From Phycisphaeraceae bacterium (GTDB taxonomy: Bacteria; Planctomycetota; Phycisphaerae; Phycisphaerales; Phycisphaeraceae): a stretch of DNA of 64,000 bases. Each line of letters starts with the position of its first letter. Within the stretch, counting starts at the first letter, position 1. Shown here piece after piece: positions 1 through 10,365 of this stretch. The notes under the pieces were generated by a model. That model worked only from the letters and a program-made list of their open reading frames with translations, searched no databases and was not told the DNA's origin. Location: assembly GCA_020849625.1 (NCBI GenBank), contig JADLFV010000097.1, positions 1 to 64,000 of the forward strand. The letters are read 5' to 3'. The position numbers were made by a program, and so were the translations under genes.

Positions 1-139
1 GGCTCTATGGGGCCTCGGCGAAACTGGCCTTCCCCCCCGGAAGTGATTCACTGCGCAAGCGGTGCGTCACGAAGTGGTGTCGCCTTGCTGCGCGCGTGGC
101 GGGTCTGGGCCGATCGGATCCGTCACGGCGCGGCGGGGT

Positions 140-267
140 GATTTTTGATTTAGCGGCTTTGGCCGCTGTTGAGGCCGTGCGAATTGCGATTTTCGATTTG
201 CGAATGTTTGCGTGCAGGTCGCATGATGTCTTCCAATCGCAAATCACAAATCGAAAATCAAAAATCC
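140..267. repeat. Heptamer-type inverted repeat (AATCAAA-like family)
   Basis: GATTTTCGATTTGCGA (188-203) vs TCACAAATCGAAAATC (244-259), 15/16 complementary; flanking AATCAAAAATC units. Confidence 0.8.
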
Positions 268-285
268 AATGCTACACTGTTTCCC

Positions 286-1857
286 ATGACCGCATTGACC
301 GCTGCCATCATGGTTCGTTCGCTGGAGCAGGCCCTGGCGGAAGCTGCCATCGCTGCTGAGAACGGGGCTGACCTGATTGAGCTGCGCATCGACGGCTTCA
401 CCGATGACCTGAAGCAACTGGCGACGCTGGTGCAGCGCTGCCCGCTGCCGTGCATCATCACCTGCCGCAGCGCGGAGGAAGGCGGCGAGTTTGACGGCGA
501 CGAGCAGACGCGCATCGCCGCCCTGGAGCATGCTGCCATCGGCCCGCGACAGCCGGCCTACATCGACCTGGAACTGGCCACGCATCAGCGCAGCGCCAAC
601 CTGCGCCAGAAGATCGCCCTGATCGTGCAGCACGATGATCAGCAGCGCCCCGTGGATACACGGTTGATTCTCTCCGCGCATGATTTCCGGGGGCGGCCCA
701 ACGATCTGCTGCAGAAGTTCGAGGCCATGGCCAAAACGCCGCATTGTCGAATCATCAAGGTCGCCTGGCTCGCCCGCTCGCTGCGCGACAACATCGAAGC
801 CTTCGAGCTGATCGAGCAGCGCTGCAAACCCACCATCGCTCTGTGCATGGGCGAGTTCGGTTTGCCTTCGCGCGTGCTGGCCAAGAAGTTCGACGCCCTG
901 CTCACCTTCGCCGCGGTCAAGGACGGCCTGGGCACCGCCATCGGGCAACCCACCATTCACGAACTGAAAAAACTCTACCGCTGGGACGCCATTCAACGCG
1001 ACACGAAGGTGTACGGCGTCATTGGCGATCCAGTCGGTCACTCGCGCTCGCCGCACATTCACAATGCCGGCTTCACCGCCACCGGCTACAACGGCGTCTA
1101 TCTGCCCCTGCGCATTCCCCCAGAATATGAGCATTTCAAAGCCACCGCGGGCGCGTGGTTGGATTACAAGCCTCTGGACTTCCGGGGGGCGTCGGTGACC
1201 ATTCCGCACAAGCACAACCTGCTGAAGTTCGTCAAGGAATGCGGAGGCGAAGTCGAGCAACTCAGCGACCGCATCGGGGCTGCCAACACATTGGCCGTGC
1301 GCGAGGACGGCTCGCTGTATGCCTGCAACACCGACTACGCGGCAGCGCTGGATGTGGTGTGCGCGAAGATGGAGATTGCGCGCGAGCAGTTGCGCGGCAA
1401 GCGGGTGTTCGTGTTCGGAGCCGGCGGCGTGGGACGCGCGGTGGTGGCGGGGTATTCGCATTATGGTGCGCAAATCCGCTTGAGCGACATCGACGCGGCG
1501 CGCGTGGCGCAGCTGGCCGAAGAGTTCGCCGGGCCGCAGTATCAGGTCAAGCCTGCCGCGAGCGCGGACCTGCGAAGCGAGCCAGCTGACATCATCATCA
1601 ACTGTTCGCCGCTGGGCATGCACCCGCACGAGCAGTCCTGTGCCATCGAGCAGTGGCCGGACTGGGCGGGCGAAAACACGGTGGTGTTCGACATGGTTTA
1701 CAACCCGCTGCTGACGCGCCTGCTGCGCGAAGCGGCCGCGCGCGGCTGCGCCACGGTGAGCGGGCTGGAGATGTTCCTGCACCAGGCGGCGGCCCAGTTC
1801 AAGCTGTGGACCAATCTGCCAGCGCCGTTGGACGTGTTCCGCAAAGCGATGGGTTAG
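286..1857 (+). CDS. aroDE: Bifunctional 3-dehydroquinate dehydratase (type I) / shikimate dehydrogenase fusion
   Basis: N-terminal type I DHQase-like sequence (DLIELRIDGF, CIITCRSAEEGGEF, RIIKVAW) followed by shikimate DH motifs (YGVIGDPVGHSRSPHIHNAGF, GASVTIPHK, FGAGGVGRAVV). The ORF opens at 169; ATG 286 preferred because the upstream part is repeat sequence. Confidence 0.93.
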   Translation: MTALTAAIMVRSLEQALAEAAIAAENGADLIELRIDGFTDDLKQLATLVQRCPLPCIITCRSAEEGGEFDGDEQTRIAALEHAAIGPRQPAYIDLELATHQRSANLRQKIALIVQHDDQQRPVDTRLILSAHDFRGRPNDLLQKFEAMAKTPHCRIIKVAWLARSLRDNIEAFELIEQRCKPTIALCMGEFGLPSRVLAKKFDALLTFAAVKDGLGTAIGQPTIHELKKLYRWDAIQRDTKVYGVIGDPVGHSRSPHIHNAGFTATGYNGVYLPLRIPPEYEHFKATAGAWLDYKPLDFRGASVTIPHKHNLLKFVKECGGEVEQLSDRIGAANTLAVREDGSLYACNTDYAAALDVVCAKMEIAREQLRGKRVFVFGAGGVGRAVVAGYSHYGAQIRLSDIDAARVAQLAEEFAGPQYQVKPAASADLRSEPADIIINCSPLGMHPHEQSCAIEQWPDWAGENTVVFDMVYNPLLTRLLREAAARGCATVSGLEMFLHQAAAQFKLWTNLPAPLDVFRKAMG

Positions 1858-2264
1858 ACGCGACTTTCAAACGCTGCGATGTGATGGCGAATCACCGGCG
1901 GCGCTTTGGGACTATCTGACACGAACTCCACCGCGATCACATCGTAGCGCACGCGCAGGGCGGTCATGCGTTGAGCGCGCAGCACCTGGGCACTGAGTGC
2001 GGTGATCTTGCGCTGTTTCAGTGCGGTCACGTGCACTTCCGGGGGCAGATCGCTGCCGGCAGTGCCGGCTTTGACTTCCACGAAGACCAGGACATTGCGA
2101 TCATCACGCGGCTGCGCGATCAGGTCGATTTCGCCGTAACGGTTGCGCACGTTGCGGGCGAGAATGCGGTAACCGCGGCGCTTGAGGAAGCGGGCGGCGA
2201 CGCGTTCGCCGCTGGGGCCGCTGCGGCGGCGGGCGGCGAGCCAGCGCTGGAGGCGGCTGATCAT
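1854..2264 (-). CDS. YraN family (UPF0102) endonuclease-like protein
   Basis: GERVAARFLKRRGYRILARNVRNRYGEIDLIAQ...VFVEVKA: UPF0102 signature. Confidence 0.9.
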   Translation of the reverse strand: MISRLQRWLAARRRSGPSGERVAARFLKRRGYRILARNVRNRYGEIDLIAQPRDDRNVLVFVEVKAGTAGSDLPPEVHVTALKQRKITALSAQVLRAQRMTALRVRYDVIAVEFVSDSPKAPPVIRHHIAAFESRV

Positions 2265-3535
2265 TGAGCGCGGCTGAGGGTGGCGGGGTTGTAGCGGGCT
2301 TCGGCGATGGCGTAGAGACGAGTGATCATCAGCTCGGGCAACGTGTAACTACCCTGTTCCATGACCTTCTGGCGGAAGCGCTGACTGAGGATGCGGAACT
2401 GCTGCTCGCGCAGGATCTGTTCGATCTTCAGCTGGGCATCCTTGAGCGATTGGGCGGGCGGCTGGTCGATCGACTCGATGCTGACGAACCAGGTGGTGTC
2501 GCCATCGACGATAGGCCCGGCATACTGGCCGGCCGGCAACACGTCGATGATCTTGTTGAGCGGCTCACTGGCCAGGGGACTTTGCCCGACGATTTCCATC
2601 TTGCCGCCTTCGGCCGGCTTGAAGGCGTTAAGCTCGGAGGAAGCCAGGTCGGCGAAACTGCGGCTGGCGCCGGCCAGATCGGCGGCGATCTGTTGGGCGG
2701 CCTGCGGATCGCGGGTGCTGATCAGCCGCAGCACGCGCCTGGGCGGCGGATTGAAATCCTGCGGGTGTTCCTGGTAGTAGCGCTCGATGTCGCGGCGAGT
2801 GACGTTGATCAGCGGAAACAGCTTGAAGCGCAGGTATCGCTGCACGAGCAAGTTGGAGCGATATTCTTCGACAGCCTCGTCCAAGCTGAGGCCACGCTTC
2901 TCGCGCAAAGAGCGTTCGGCGACGGCAGCCGAGCCGCGGCCGTGGAGTCGCAGCAATTCCTGGCGGTGCTCCGCCACCATGAAGGCCAGACCCTGCTGCT
3001 CCTGCTCGTCGAGGTCGCGGACGGCTTCGCCCAGCAACAGGGCGTTCTGCACCACCTCGTTGACGCGCAGGGCGATGGCGTTGACGGCCGGGCTTCGGAA
3101 GGCCATGCCGGGGTGCTGGAGGCCGATCTGGGTCAATTGCTCGTGGATGGGATCGAAGATGGTGCGGGTGTAGATGGCCCGGCCGTTGACCTGACCGACC
3201 ATGCCGTCGAGCACGAAGACGTCGCCCCCGGAAGTGGAGGTAGCGGGCTCGTTAGCGGAAGTGGTACTGGCGGAAGAGACGGCCGATGAAGCGGCCTCCG
3301 CCGGGGTGGGAGGAACCACGGGTGTCTGGGGCAAGGGGGAAGTTTCGACGGGCAAGCTTGTGGAAGCGCCTTGCACAACTGCTACACTGCCGGAGTTGCT
3401 GCCGGGGGGGGCGGGGGTGATTTCCACGTCGCTCGACAGGTCAGACTGTGAACGGCAGGCGGGCAGCATGAGCAGGCTCAAGCTCAGGCCCAGGCACAGT
3501 TGCAGAATTGCGAATCGTTTCGGATTCATGCTCAT
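2261..3535 (-). CDS. SurA/PpiC-type peptidylprolyl isomerase, probable lipoprotein
   Basis: Signal/lipobox-like LSLSLLMLPACRS; parvulin-like region (RRVLRLISTRDPQAAQQIAADL...FADLA); VNGRAIYTR N-domain. Confidence 0.75.
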   Translation of the reverse strand: MSMNPKRFAILQLCLGLSLSLLMLPACRSQSDLSSDVEITPAPPGSNSGSVAVVQGASTSLPVETSPLPQTPVVPPTPAEAASSAVSSASTTSANEPATSTSGGDVFVLDGMVGQVNGRAIYTRTIFDPIHEQLTQIGLQHPGMAFRSPAVNAIALRVNEVVQNALLLGEAVRDLDEQEQQGLAFMVAEHRQELLRLHGRGSAAVAERSLREKRGLSLDEAVEEYRSNLLVQRYLRFKLFPLINVTRRDIERYYQEHPQDFNPPPRRVLRLISTRDPQAAQQIAADLAGASRSFADLASSELNAFKPAEGGKMEIVGQSPLASEPLNKIIDVLPAGQYAGPIVDGDTTWFVSIESIDQPPAQSLKDAQLKIEQILREQQFRILSQRFRQKVMEQGSYTLPELMITRLYAIAEARYNPATLSRAQ

Positions 3536-3710
3536 GAGTGTACGGCTGGTCATCTTATCGGGCAAAGAGGTGCCGGGACTGCGATTTTGTAAATTGTTAT
3601 AATTCTCGTTATCTTTCGCATCGCGCAGCTTCCGGTGCGCGAGCGGGCTATCGTGCAATCCAAACAGCAAGCTTGCGTCACGCCCTGGCGTGACTGATCA
3701 CGGCCGAGGC

Positions 3711-4412
3711 ATGGCAGAGCACAAACGTAGCGATTTCGTCTTCCCACCCTGGGCGAACTATCTGTTACCGCTGCTGATTGTCGCTGTGCTCGGCGGCGCG
3801 CTGTATGCCCCCATCATCGTCGGCTACGGTTTCTCGCCCAAGGCCACCACCGTCGGCTACCAGCCAAAGCAGCCCGTGCCTTATTCCCACGCCATGCACG
3901 CCGGGCAGCTCGGCATCGACTGCCGCTTTTGCCACACCACCGTCGAAAACAACACCTACGCGGCCATCCCCAACACCCAGATCTGCATGAGTTGCCACAG
4001 CCCGCAGGAGGCCGGCAACGGTATCCGCAAGAACAGTGAAAAGCTTCAGCCGCTGTTCGACAGTTACGAGTCCGGCCTGCCCGTGGAGTGGATCAAGGTC
4101 CACGATCTGCCCGACTACGTCTATTTCAATCACTCCGCCCACGTCAACAAGGGCATCGGCTGCGCCAGTTGCCACGGCCGCATCGACAAGATGGAAGAGG
4201 TTTACCTGGATCAGCCGCTGTCCATGAGCTGGTGCCTGGACTGCCACCGGGCGCCGCAGAAGCATCTGCGGCCCGCGGAGCAGATCACCAACATGAGTTG
4301 GACCGCCGCCGACGAAGGCAAGGACCAACTCACCCTCGGGGCCGAGTTGAAGGACTTTTACAACATCCACGACAGCACGTACATGACCAGTTGCTCGACG
4401 TGCCACCGATAG
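3711..4412 (+). CDS. actA: Alternative complex III pentaheme cytochrome c subunit (ActA-like)
   Basis: Five CxxCH motifs (CRFCH, CMSCH, CASCH, CLDCH, CSTCH), N-terminal TM anchor, directly upstream of ActB. Confidence 0.9.
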   Translation: MAEHKRSDFVFPPWANYLLPLLIVAVLGGALYAPIIVGYGFSPKATTVGYQPKQPVPYSHAMHAGQLGIDCRFCHTTVENNTYAAIPNTQICMSCHSPQEAGNGIRKNSEKLQPLFDSYESGLPVEWIKVHDLPDYVYFNHSAHVNKGIGCASCHGRIDKMEEVYLDQPLSMSWCLDCHRAPQKHLRPAEQITNMSWTAADEGKDQLTLGAELKDFYNIHDSTYMTSCSTCHR

Positions 4413-4423
4413 TTGACGATGCC

Positions 4424-7400
4424 ATGACCCGCAAACCTCACCAGAGAGAATACTGGCGCAGCCTCAGCGAGTTGGCGGACGATCCGCGCCTGCTGGAAGC
4501 GATCAATGACGAGTTTGACGGGTACGATCCGCAGGAATTCACCGGGGTTTCGCGGCGTTCCTTCGTCAAACTCATGGCTGCATCCATGGCCCTGGCGGGG
4601 ATCAGTCTCACTGGTTGTCGGCGTTGGCCGCAGCAGAAAATCGCGCCTTACACCTTGCGGCCGGCCGGGCGCGAACCCAACACGCGGCAGCAGTACGCCA
4701 CCATGCTCGCCCGCAGCGGCATCGCACACAGCCTGCTGGTGAGCACCTTCGAGGGCCGGCCCATCAAGGTCGAAGGCAATCCGCAGCACCCGATCGCACA
4801 GGGCAGGACCGACGCACTGGCACAGGCTTCGATCCTCGAACTGTACGATCCGTTCCGCAGTCGCGGGCTCGAACACCAGGATGAACGCGCCACCTGGGCT
4901 GACTTCGCCGACTGGCTCAAGCAGCGCATGCAGCAGCGCGGCCGGGGTGTCGCGGTGCTGTGCGAAGCCAATGACAGCCCGGCCCTGGCGGCGATCCGCA
5001 GAAAGCTGGACCAGGATTCGCCGGATTTGAACTGGTACACCTGGGATCCGCTGCACCGCGACAACGCCACGGCCGGCTCACGGGCGGCGTTCGGCAAAAC
5101 GCTGCGACCGCAATATCACCTGGACAAAGCGAAAGTCATCGTCTCGCTCGATGCCGACCTGCTGGGCGCGACCGATCCCGCCATGCTCCGTCACGCCCGT
5201 GACTGGGCGGCCGGGCGACGCTCCGCGGATAGCGACGGCCAGATGAATCGCCTGTACGTGGCCGAGTCGAGCCTGACACTCACCGGCAGCGTGGCGGACG
5301 AACGTCACCCAGCCACGTTGGCGCAAATCATTGAACTCACACAGGCAATCAAAAGCACAGTTGATTCGAATTTTGAATTTCGATTTTCAGAATTTGGCCT
5401 TCATTTAGTGGGAGATATGAATATTCATCACGGCGAATCGCTGGTGATTGCCGGCGAATCGCTGCCGCCGCAGGTTCATCACCTGGTCTGGCAGATCAAT
5501 CACGCCCTGGGCGCGATCGGCAACACGGTGACGCTGACCACTGAGCCGGACTACGAGCTGCCGTACACCCAGCAGATCGCCGACCTGGTCAGCAAGATCA
5601 ACGGCAACCTGGTGGACACGCTGATCATCATCGGCGGCAACCCGGTGTATGACGCGCCGGCCGACCTGGACTTCGCGGCTGCACTGGGCAAGCTGAAGCA
5701 AAGCGCTCACCTGAGCCTGTATCCCAACGAAACTTCCGCGCTGTGCACGTGGCGTCTGCCGCGGGCGCATGATTTCGAGGCCTGGGGTGACGGCCGCTCG
5801 TGGGACGGCGTGCACTGTCTGCGCCAGCCGCTGATTTATCCACTGTTTGACGGGCGAAGCGAAATTCAACTGGCTGCCATGCTGACTGGTGATGCGGAAC
5901 CCGACGGCGAGAAGCTGGTCAAAGAGGCGCTGACCGAGGATGACGCTGCATGGCGGTCATGCGTGCGGGCTGGTTTTGTTGAAGGTTCGCAGGCCAAAGC
6001 GGTGGACACCGGGCCGCGCGCCGATGCGATCGTACTGCCGCCGTCAGCGAAGACTGAAGGTTTCGAGCTGCACTTTGCAGGCGACATCAGCGTGTATGAC
6101 GGCCGCCATGCCGCCAACGCCTGGATGCAGGAAACGCCCGATCCGCTGAGCAAGCTGACCTGGGACAATGCGGCGCTGCTGAACATCGCCGACGCCCGCA
6201 AACTGGGCATCGAACAGGGCGACGTGCTGAAAATTTCCGTCGGCCAAGCGTCCATCGAGATCGCGGCCTACCTGATGCCGGGCCAGGCGGCGGGCACCAT
6301 CACGCTGCCTTTGGGTTACGGCCGCAAGGTGGCCGGTGAAGTGGGCGCCGACGTGGGTTTCGACGTCTATCCGCTGCGCGACACGGCCGGGCAGGCGGTG
6401 GCCCACGGCGCCAAGGTCGAAAACACGCACCGCCGCTACAAACTGGCCATGACCAGCGAACATTACCTGATCGACGGCATCGGGGCCCGCGCCACGCGAC
6501 AGCGCCTCGGTGAGCCGCATCAGTCGGGGTTGCTGCTGAAGGAAACCACGCTCGATGAATATCGCCGCGATCCGCACTTCGCCGAGCGCGGTGAACACGG
6601 CGACGTGCACCTGCAGATGTTTGAAGCTCCCAGCCAGTTCAACGATCCGCACGCCTGGGGCATGAGCATCGACCTGAACGCCTGCACCGGCTGCGGGGCG
6701 TGCGTGGTGGCCTGCCAGAGCGAGAACAACATCCCGGTGGTGGGCAAAGACCAGGTGCTGATGCACCGCCAGATGCAGTGGCTGCGCATCGATCGCTACT
6801 TCAAGACCGACGAAAAAGACGAGCACGCGGAAAACCCCGAAGTGGTGCACATGCCCATGATGTGCCAGCAGTGCGAGAACGCGCCCTGCGAGCAGGTCTG
6901 CCCGGTGGGCGCGACCACGCACGATGCCGAGGGGCTGAACGTGATGGTCTATAACCGCTGCATCGGCACGCGCTATTGCTCGAACAACTGCCCCTACAAA
7001 GTGCGGCGGTTCAACTATTTCGACTTCCACAGCAAGCCGGTGCGCGGCCTGGCCAAGCCCTGGCTGGGCATACCCGATCAGCAGCAGTTGGTGCAGGTCG
7101 ATCAGATCAAGCGGCTGCTCTTCAACCCCGACGTGACCGTGCGCATGCGCGGCGTGATGGAGAAGTGCACCTACTGCGTGCAGCGCATCGCCGCCGCCAA
7201 GACTGAGCATCGCATTGAAGCGGTGAAGGCCGGCGATCACAAACATCGCGTGCTGCCCGAAGGCGCCGTGCAGACCGCCTGCCAGCAGGTTTGCCCCACG
7301 CAGGCGATCACCTTCGGCAACTTGAACGACCCCAAGGCGAAAGTGACGCAACAGCACAAGACCCCGCGGGCCTACGGCGTGCTGGCGGAGATGAATACGC

Positions 7401-7447
7401 GGCCGCGGACGAAGTATCTGGCCCTGGTGAGGAATCCGAACATATAG
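4424..7447 (+). CDS. actB: Alternative complex III molybdopterin-like / Fe-S subunit (ActB-like)
   Basis: Tat-like [23 protein letters not shown]-terminal 4Fe-4S clusters ([57 protein letters not shown]). Confidence 0.93.
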   Translation: MTRKPHQREYWRSLSELADDPRLLEAINDEFDGYDPQEFTGVSRRSFVKLMAASMALAGISLTGCRRWPQQKIAPYTLRPAGREPNTRQQYATMLARSGIAHSLLVSTFEGRPIKVEGNPQHPIAQGRTDALAQASILELYDPFRSRGLEHQDERATWADFADWLKQRMQQRGRGVAVLCEANDSPALAAIRRKLDQDSPDLNWYTWDPLHRDNATAGSRAAFGKTLRPQYHLDKAKVIVSLDADLLGATDPAMLRHARDWAAGRRSADSDGQMNRLYVAESSLTLTGSVADERHPATLAQIIELTQAIKSTVDSNFEFRFSEFGLHLVGDMNIHHGESLVIAGESLPPQVHHLVWQINHALGAIGNTVTLTTEPDYELPYTQQIADLVSKINGNLVDTLIIIGGNPVYDAPADLDFAAALGKLKQSAHLSLYPNETSALCTWRLPRAHDFEAWGDGRSWDGVHCLRQPLIYPLFDGRSEIQLAAMLTGDAEPDGEKLVKEALTEDDAAWRSCVRAGFVEGSQAKAVDTGPRADAIVLPPSAKTEGFELHFAGDISVYDGRHAANAWMQETPDPLSKLTWDNAALLNIADARKLGIEQGDVLKISVGQASIEIAAYLMPGQAAGTITLPLGYGRKVAGEVGADVGFDVYPLRDTAGQAVAHGAKVENTHRRYKLAMTSEHYLIDGIGARATRQRLGEPHQSGLLLKETTLDEYRRDPHFAERGEHGDVHLQMFEAPSQFNDPHAWGMSIDLNACTGCGACVVACQSENNIPVVGKDQVLMHRQMQWLRIDRYFKTDEKDEHAENPEVVHMPMMCQQCENAPCEQVCPVGATTHDAEGLNVMVYNRCIGTRYCSNNCPYKVRRFNYFDFHSKPVRGLAKPWLGIPDQQQLVQVDQIKRLLFNPDVTVRMRGVMEKCTYCVQRIAAAKTEHRIEAVKAGDHKHRVLPEGAVQTACQQVCPTQAITFGNLNDPKAKVTQQHKTPRAYGVLAEMNTRPRTKYLALVRNPNI

Positions 7448-7495
7448 CCCCGGCCTTGCCCGGGGAAGGAGAACCCCCGGCAAGTCGGGGGCTAT
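7444..7495. repeat. Two-hairpin element with ATAGC/GCTAT outer stem between actB and actC
   Basis: Hairpins CCCGGccttgCCCGGG (7449-7464) and CCCCGgcaagtCGGGG (7475-7490) between ATAGC (7444-7448) and GCTAT (7491-7495). Confidence 0.8.
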
Positions 7496-7507
7496 TTGAA
7501 CTGAGAC

Positions 7508-8986
7508 ATGACCACCCTTGACCTGCAATACGACACGCCTGCCAATCCGGGCAACCTGACGGATGATCCCCGTCAGCGCGCTCCGCTGGTCACCGGCGAC
7601 AATGACTTCACCAGCGTCACCAACAAGGTGGCGCGGCTGGCGGAGAAGTGGCCGGACCTGTGGTGGTGGGTGGCGTTCTTCATCGCCCTGAACCTGTTCG
7701 GTCTGCTGCAGGTGCTGATCGGGTACCTGGTGCTGACCGGCGTGGGCGTGTGGGGCAACAACCAGCCCGTGTCGTGGGGCTTCCCCATCATCAACTTCGT
7801 GTTCTGGGTCGGCATTGGTCACGCCGGCACGCTCATCAGCGCGATCCTTTACCTGTTCCGCCAGAACTGGCGCACGGGCATCAACCGTTTCGCCGAGGCG
7901 ATGACGATTTTCGCGGTCATGTGCGCCGGCATGTTCCCGGGCATCCACGTGGGTCGGCCATGGCTTGCGTACTGGTTGTTTCCGATTCCCAACCAGATGG
8001 ACGCCTGGCCGCAGTTCCGTTCCCCGCTGCTGTGGGACGTGTTTGCGGTGGGCACCTATGCCACGGTATCACTGCTGTTCTGGTACGTGGGCATGGTGCC
8101 GGACCTGGCGACGCTGCGCGACCGGGCGACCAATCGCCTGTCGCAGATCGCCTACGGCATCCTGTCGCTGGGCTGGTGCGGCTCATCGCGGCACTGGCAT
8201 CGCTTCGAGCGGGCGTACCTGATCCTGGCCGCGCTGGCGACGCCGCTGGTGCTTTCGGTGCACTCGGTGGTGTCGTTCGACTTCGCGGTGGCGCAGCTTC
8301 CGGGCTGGCACTCGACGATCTTCCCGCCCTACTTCGTGGCCGGCGCCATCTACGGCGGTTTCGCCATGGTGATCACGCTGGCGGTCCCGGCCCGCAAGCT
8401 GTTCGGGCTTGAAGAGATCATCACCGAGCGTCACATCGACAACGCCTGCCGCGTCATGCTGGGCACGGGCATGATCGTGTTCTACGCCTACAGCACAGAG
8501 TTTTTCATCGCCTGGTACAGCGGCGAGCATTACGAGCGGTTCGTGTTCCTGAATCGCGCCACCGGGCCGTACGCCTGGGCCTTCTGGACGATGATCTTCT
8601 GCAACCTGATCGGGCCGCAGGTGCTGTGGTTCCGCCAGGCCCGCCATCACTGGCTGGGGGTGATGTTCGCGGCCATGTGCGTGAACGTGGGCATGTGGTT
8701 CGAGCGGTTTGTGATCGTGATCACCAGTCTGCACCGCGATTTCCTGCCCTCGAGTTGGGCAATGTTCCACCCCACCTGGGTGGACTTGGGGATGCTGGCC
8801 GGTTCGTTTGGACTGTTTTTCACCTTCTTCCTGCTGTTCTGCAAGTTCCTGCCGGTGATCGCCATGGCGGAAGTCAAGACGGTCATGCCGCAGGCTCATG
8901 CTCACAGCGGCGAGCACGGTGAAGCGCTGCCGGGTGAAGACGCGGCTGACTATCGGCCGGACCCGCACTGGGTGGAGAGACGCTGA
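7508..8986 (+). CDS. actC: Alternative complex III NrfD-like quinol subunit (ActC-like)
   Basis: Multi-TM NrfD/PsrC-like protein ([24 protein letters not shown]) in Act gene order. Confidence 0.9.
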   Translation: MTTLDLQYDTPANPGNLTDDPRQRAPLVTGDNDFTSVTNKVARLAEKWPDLWWWVAFFIALNLFGLLQVLIGYLVLTGVGVWGNNQPVSWGFPIINFVFWVGIGHAGTLISAILYLFRQNWRTGINRFAEAMTIFAVMCAGMFPGIHVGRPWLAYWLFPIPNQMDAWPQFRSPLLWDVFAVGTYATVSLLFWYVGMVPDLATLRDRATNRLSQIAYGILSLGWCGSSRHWHRFERAYLILAALATPLVLSVHSVVSFDFAVAQLPGWHSTIFPPYFVAGAIYGGFAMVITLAVPARKLFGLEEIITERHIDNACRVMLGTGMIVFYAYSTEFFIAWYSGEHYERFVFLNRATGPYAWAFWTMIFCNLIGPQVLWFRQARHHWLGVMFAAMCVNVGMWFERFVIVITSLHRDFLPSSWAMFHPTWVDLGMLAGSFGLFFTFFLLFCKFLPVIAMAEVKTVMPQAHAHSGEHGEALPGEDAADYRPDPHWVERR

Positions 8987-8989
8987 GCC

Positions 8990-9571
8990 ATGGCCGATGA
9001 AGCAAAAATCTTCGGTGTCTGCGGCGAGTTTGACGACGTGACCGCCGCCGTGCGCGCCGCCCGCGCCGTGCGCGAAGCCGGTTACACGCGCTTCGATGTC
9101 TATTCGCCGTTCCCCATCCACGGCATCGACAGCGCCATGGGCATCCGCCCCACCATCCTGCCCTGGATCGTGCTGGCCTGCGGGCTCACCGGCTGCCTCA
9201 CGGGACTGGGCCTGGCGATCTACACCATGGCGCCCCCCCCGGAATTCACAATTCCGTCACCGTGGGGGCCGATCCCGGGGTATCCGCTGCTGATCTCCGG
9301 CAAACCGCTGCTGAGTCTGCCGGCCTTCATTCCGATCGTGTTCGAGCTGACGATCCTGTTCTCGGCCTTCGGCGCGGTGTTCGGCATGTTGCTGCTGAAT
9401 CGCCTGCCGATGCTCTATCGCCCGCTGTTCCGACAGGGCGGATTCAAGCGGGTGACGCAGGATCGCATCGTGATCGCCATCGAGGCGATCGATCCGCAAT
9501 TTGATGAAATGGAAGTGACCGCGTTTTTAAGCGCCCAGGGCGCCGCGGATGTGCAGACGGTGGATAAATAG
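8990..9571 (+). CDS. actD: Alternative complex III DUF3341 subunit (ActD-like)
   Basis: YTRFDVYSPFPIHGIDSAMG; two TM segments; Act gene order. Confidence 0.88.
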   Translation: MADEAKIFGVCGEFDDVTAAVRAARAVREAGYTRFDVYSPFPIHGIDSAMGIRPTILPWIVLACGLTGCLTGLGLAIYTMAPPPEFTIPSPWGPIPGYPLLISGKPLLSLPAFIPIVFELTILFSAFGAVFGMLLLNRLPMLYRPLFRQGGFKRVTQDRIVIAIEAIDPQFDEMEVTAFLSAQGAADVQTVDK

Positions 9572-9574
9572 GCC

Positions 9575-10363
9575 ATGCTGATCGAATCGATCAAAGACAC
9601 GCTGCGCGACCTGCGCCTGCCCCGGCCGCCCTTTTGGATGGTGGCGGCAGCGGTGGTGTTCGTCACCGCGTCGTGGATACCGTTGGCGCTGATCGCCCGG
9701 GCCCGGGTGACGCGCAGCGCCGATCTGCCGGTGCACATTTTCCTGGACATGGACAAGCAGCCGAAGTTCAAGGCCCAGCAGCCCTCGCCGATCTTCGCCG
9801 ACGGCCGATCCATGCGCCCGGTGATCCCCGGCACCGTGCCTTATGGCGAAATCCTCGACGATCCGCACTACACGCAGGGTTACACGCTGACCACCGACAC
9901 CGATAGCAAGCCCAAGGCTGAATACTTCCAGGGGTTCCCGCAGCGGGTGACGGTCGATCAAGCGCTGCTACAGCGCGGCCGGCGTCAGTTCGACATCATG
10001 TGCTCGGCCTGCCACGGCTACGACGGGCGCGGCAAGGGCATGGTCAACCAGCGGGCCATGGAGCTGATGGCAGCCTCGGCTCTCAACTCGGCGCTGCCCA
10101 AGACGCAGTGGACGGCCGCGGCGGATCTGGCGGCTGTCGATCCGCAGACAGGCAAGCTGAAGTTCGGCAGCGAGCTTTATCCCGAGGGCCTGTTGTTCAA
10201 CACGCTGACCCACGGCCGGGGCAACATGCCGCCGCTGGGCGTGCAGATTCCCATCGCCGACCGCTGGGCGATCGTAGCCTACGTGCGGGCGCTGCAGGCG
10301 TCGCAGGTGGTGCCCGTAGACCAGTTGAGCGAAGACCAGAAACGGATGTTGGAGAACCGCTGA
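9575..10363 (+). CDS. actE: Alternative complex III monoheme cytochrome c (ActE-like)
   Basis: Single CSACHG heme motif, N-terminal TM, GRGNMPPLGVQIP. Confidence 0.88.
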   Translation: MLIESIKDTLRDLRLPRPPFWMVAAAVVFVTASWIPLALIARARVTRSADLPVHIFLDMDKQPKFKAQQPSPIFADGRSMRPVIPGTVPYGEILDDPHYTQGYTLTTDTDSKPKAEYFQGFPQRVTVDQALLQRGRRQFDIMCSACHGYDGRGKGMVNQRAMELMAASALNSALPKTQWTAAADLAAVDPQTGKLKFGSELYPEGLLFNTLTHGRGNMPPLGVQIPIADRWAIVAYVRALQASQVVPVDQLSEDQKRMLENR

Positions 10364-10365
10364 CG

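Noticed and set aside
6044-7948. 634-aa antisense ORF (and similar at 244-1782 and 10279-11997)
   Set aside because: Antisense to clear actB/actC, aroDE and actF genes; His/Gln/Arg-rich compositions typical of GC-rich shadow ORFs.
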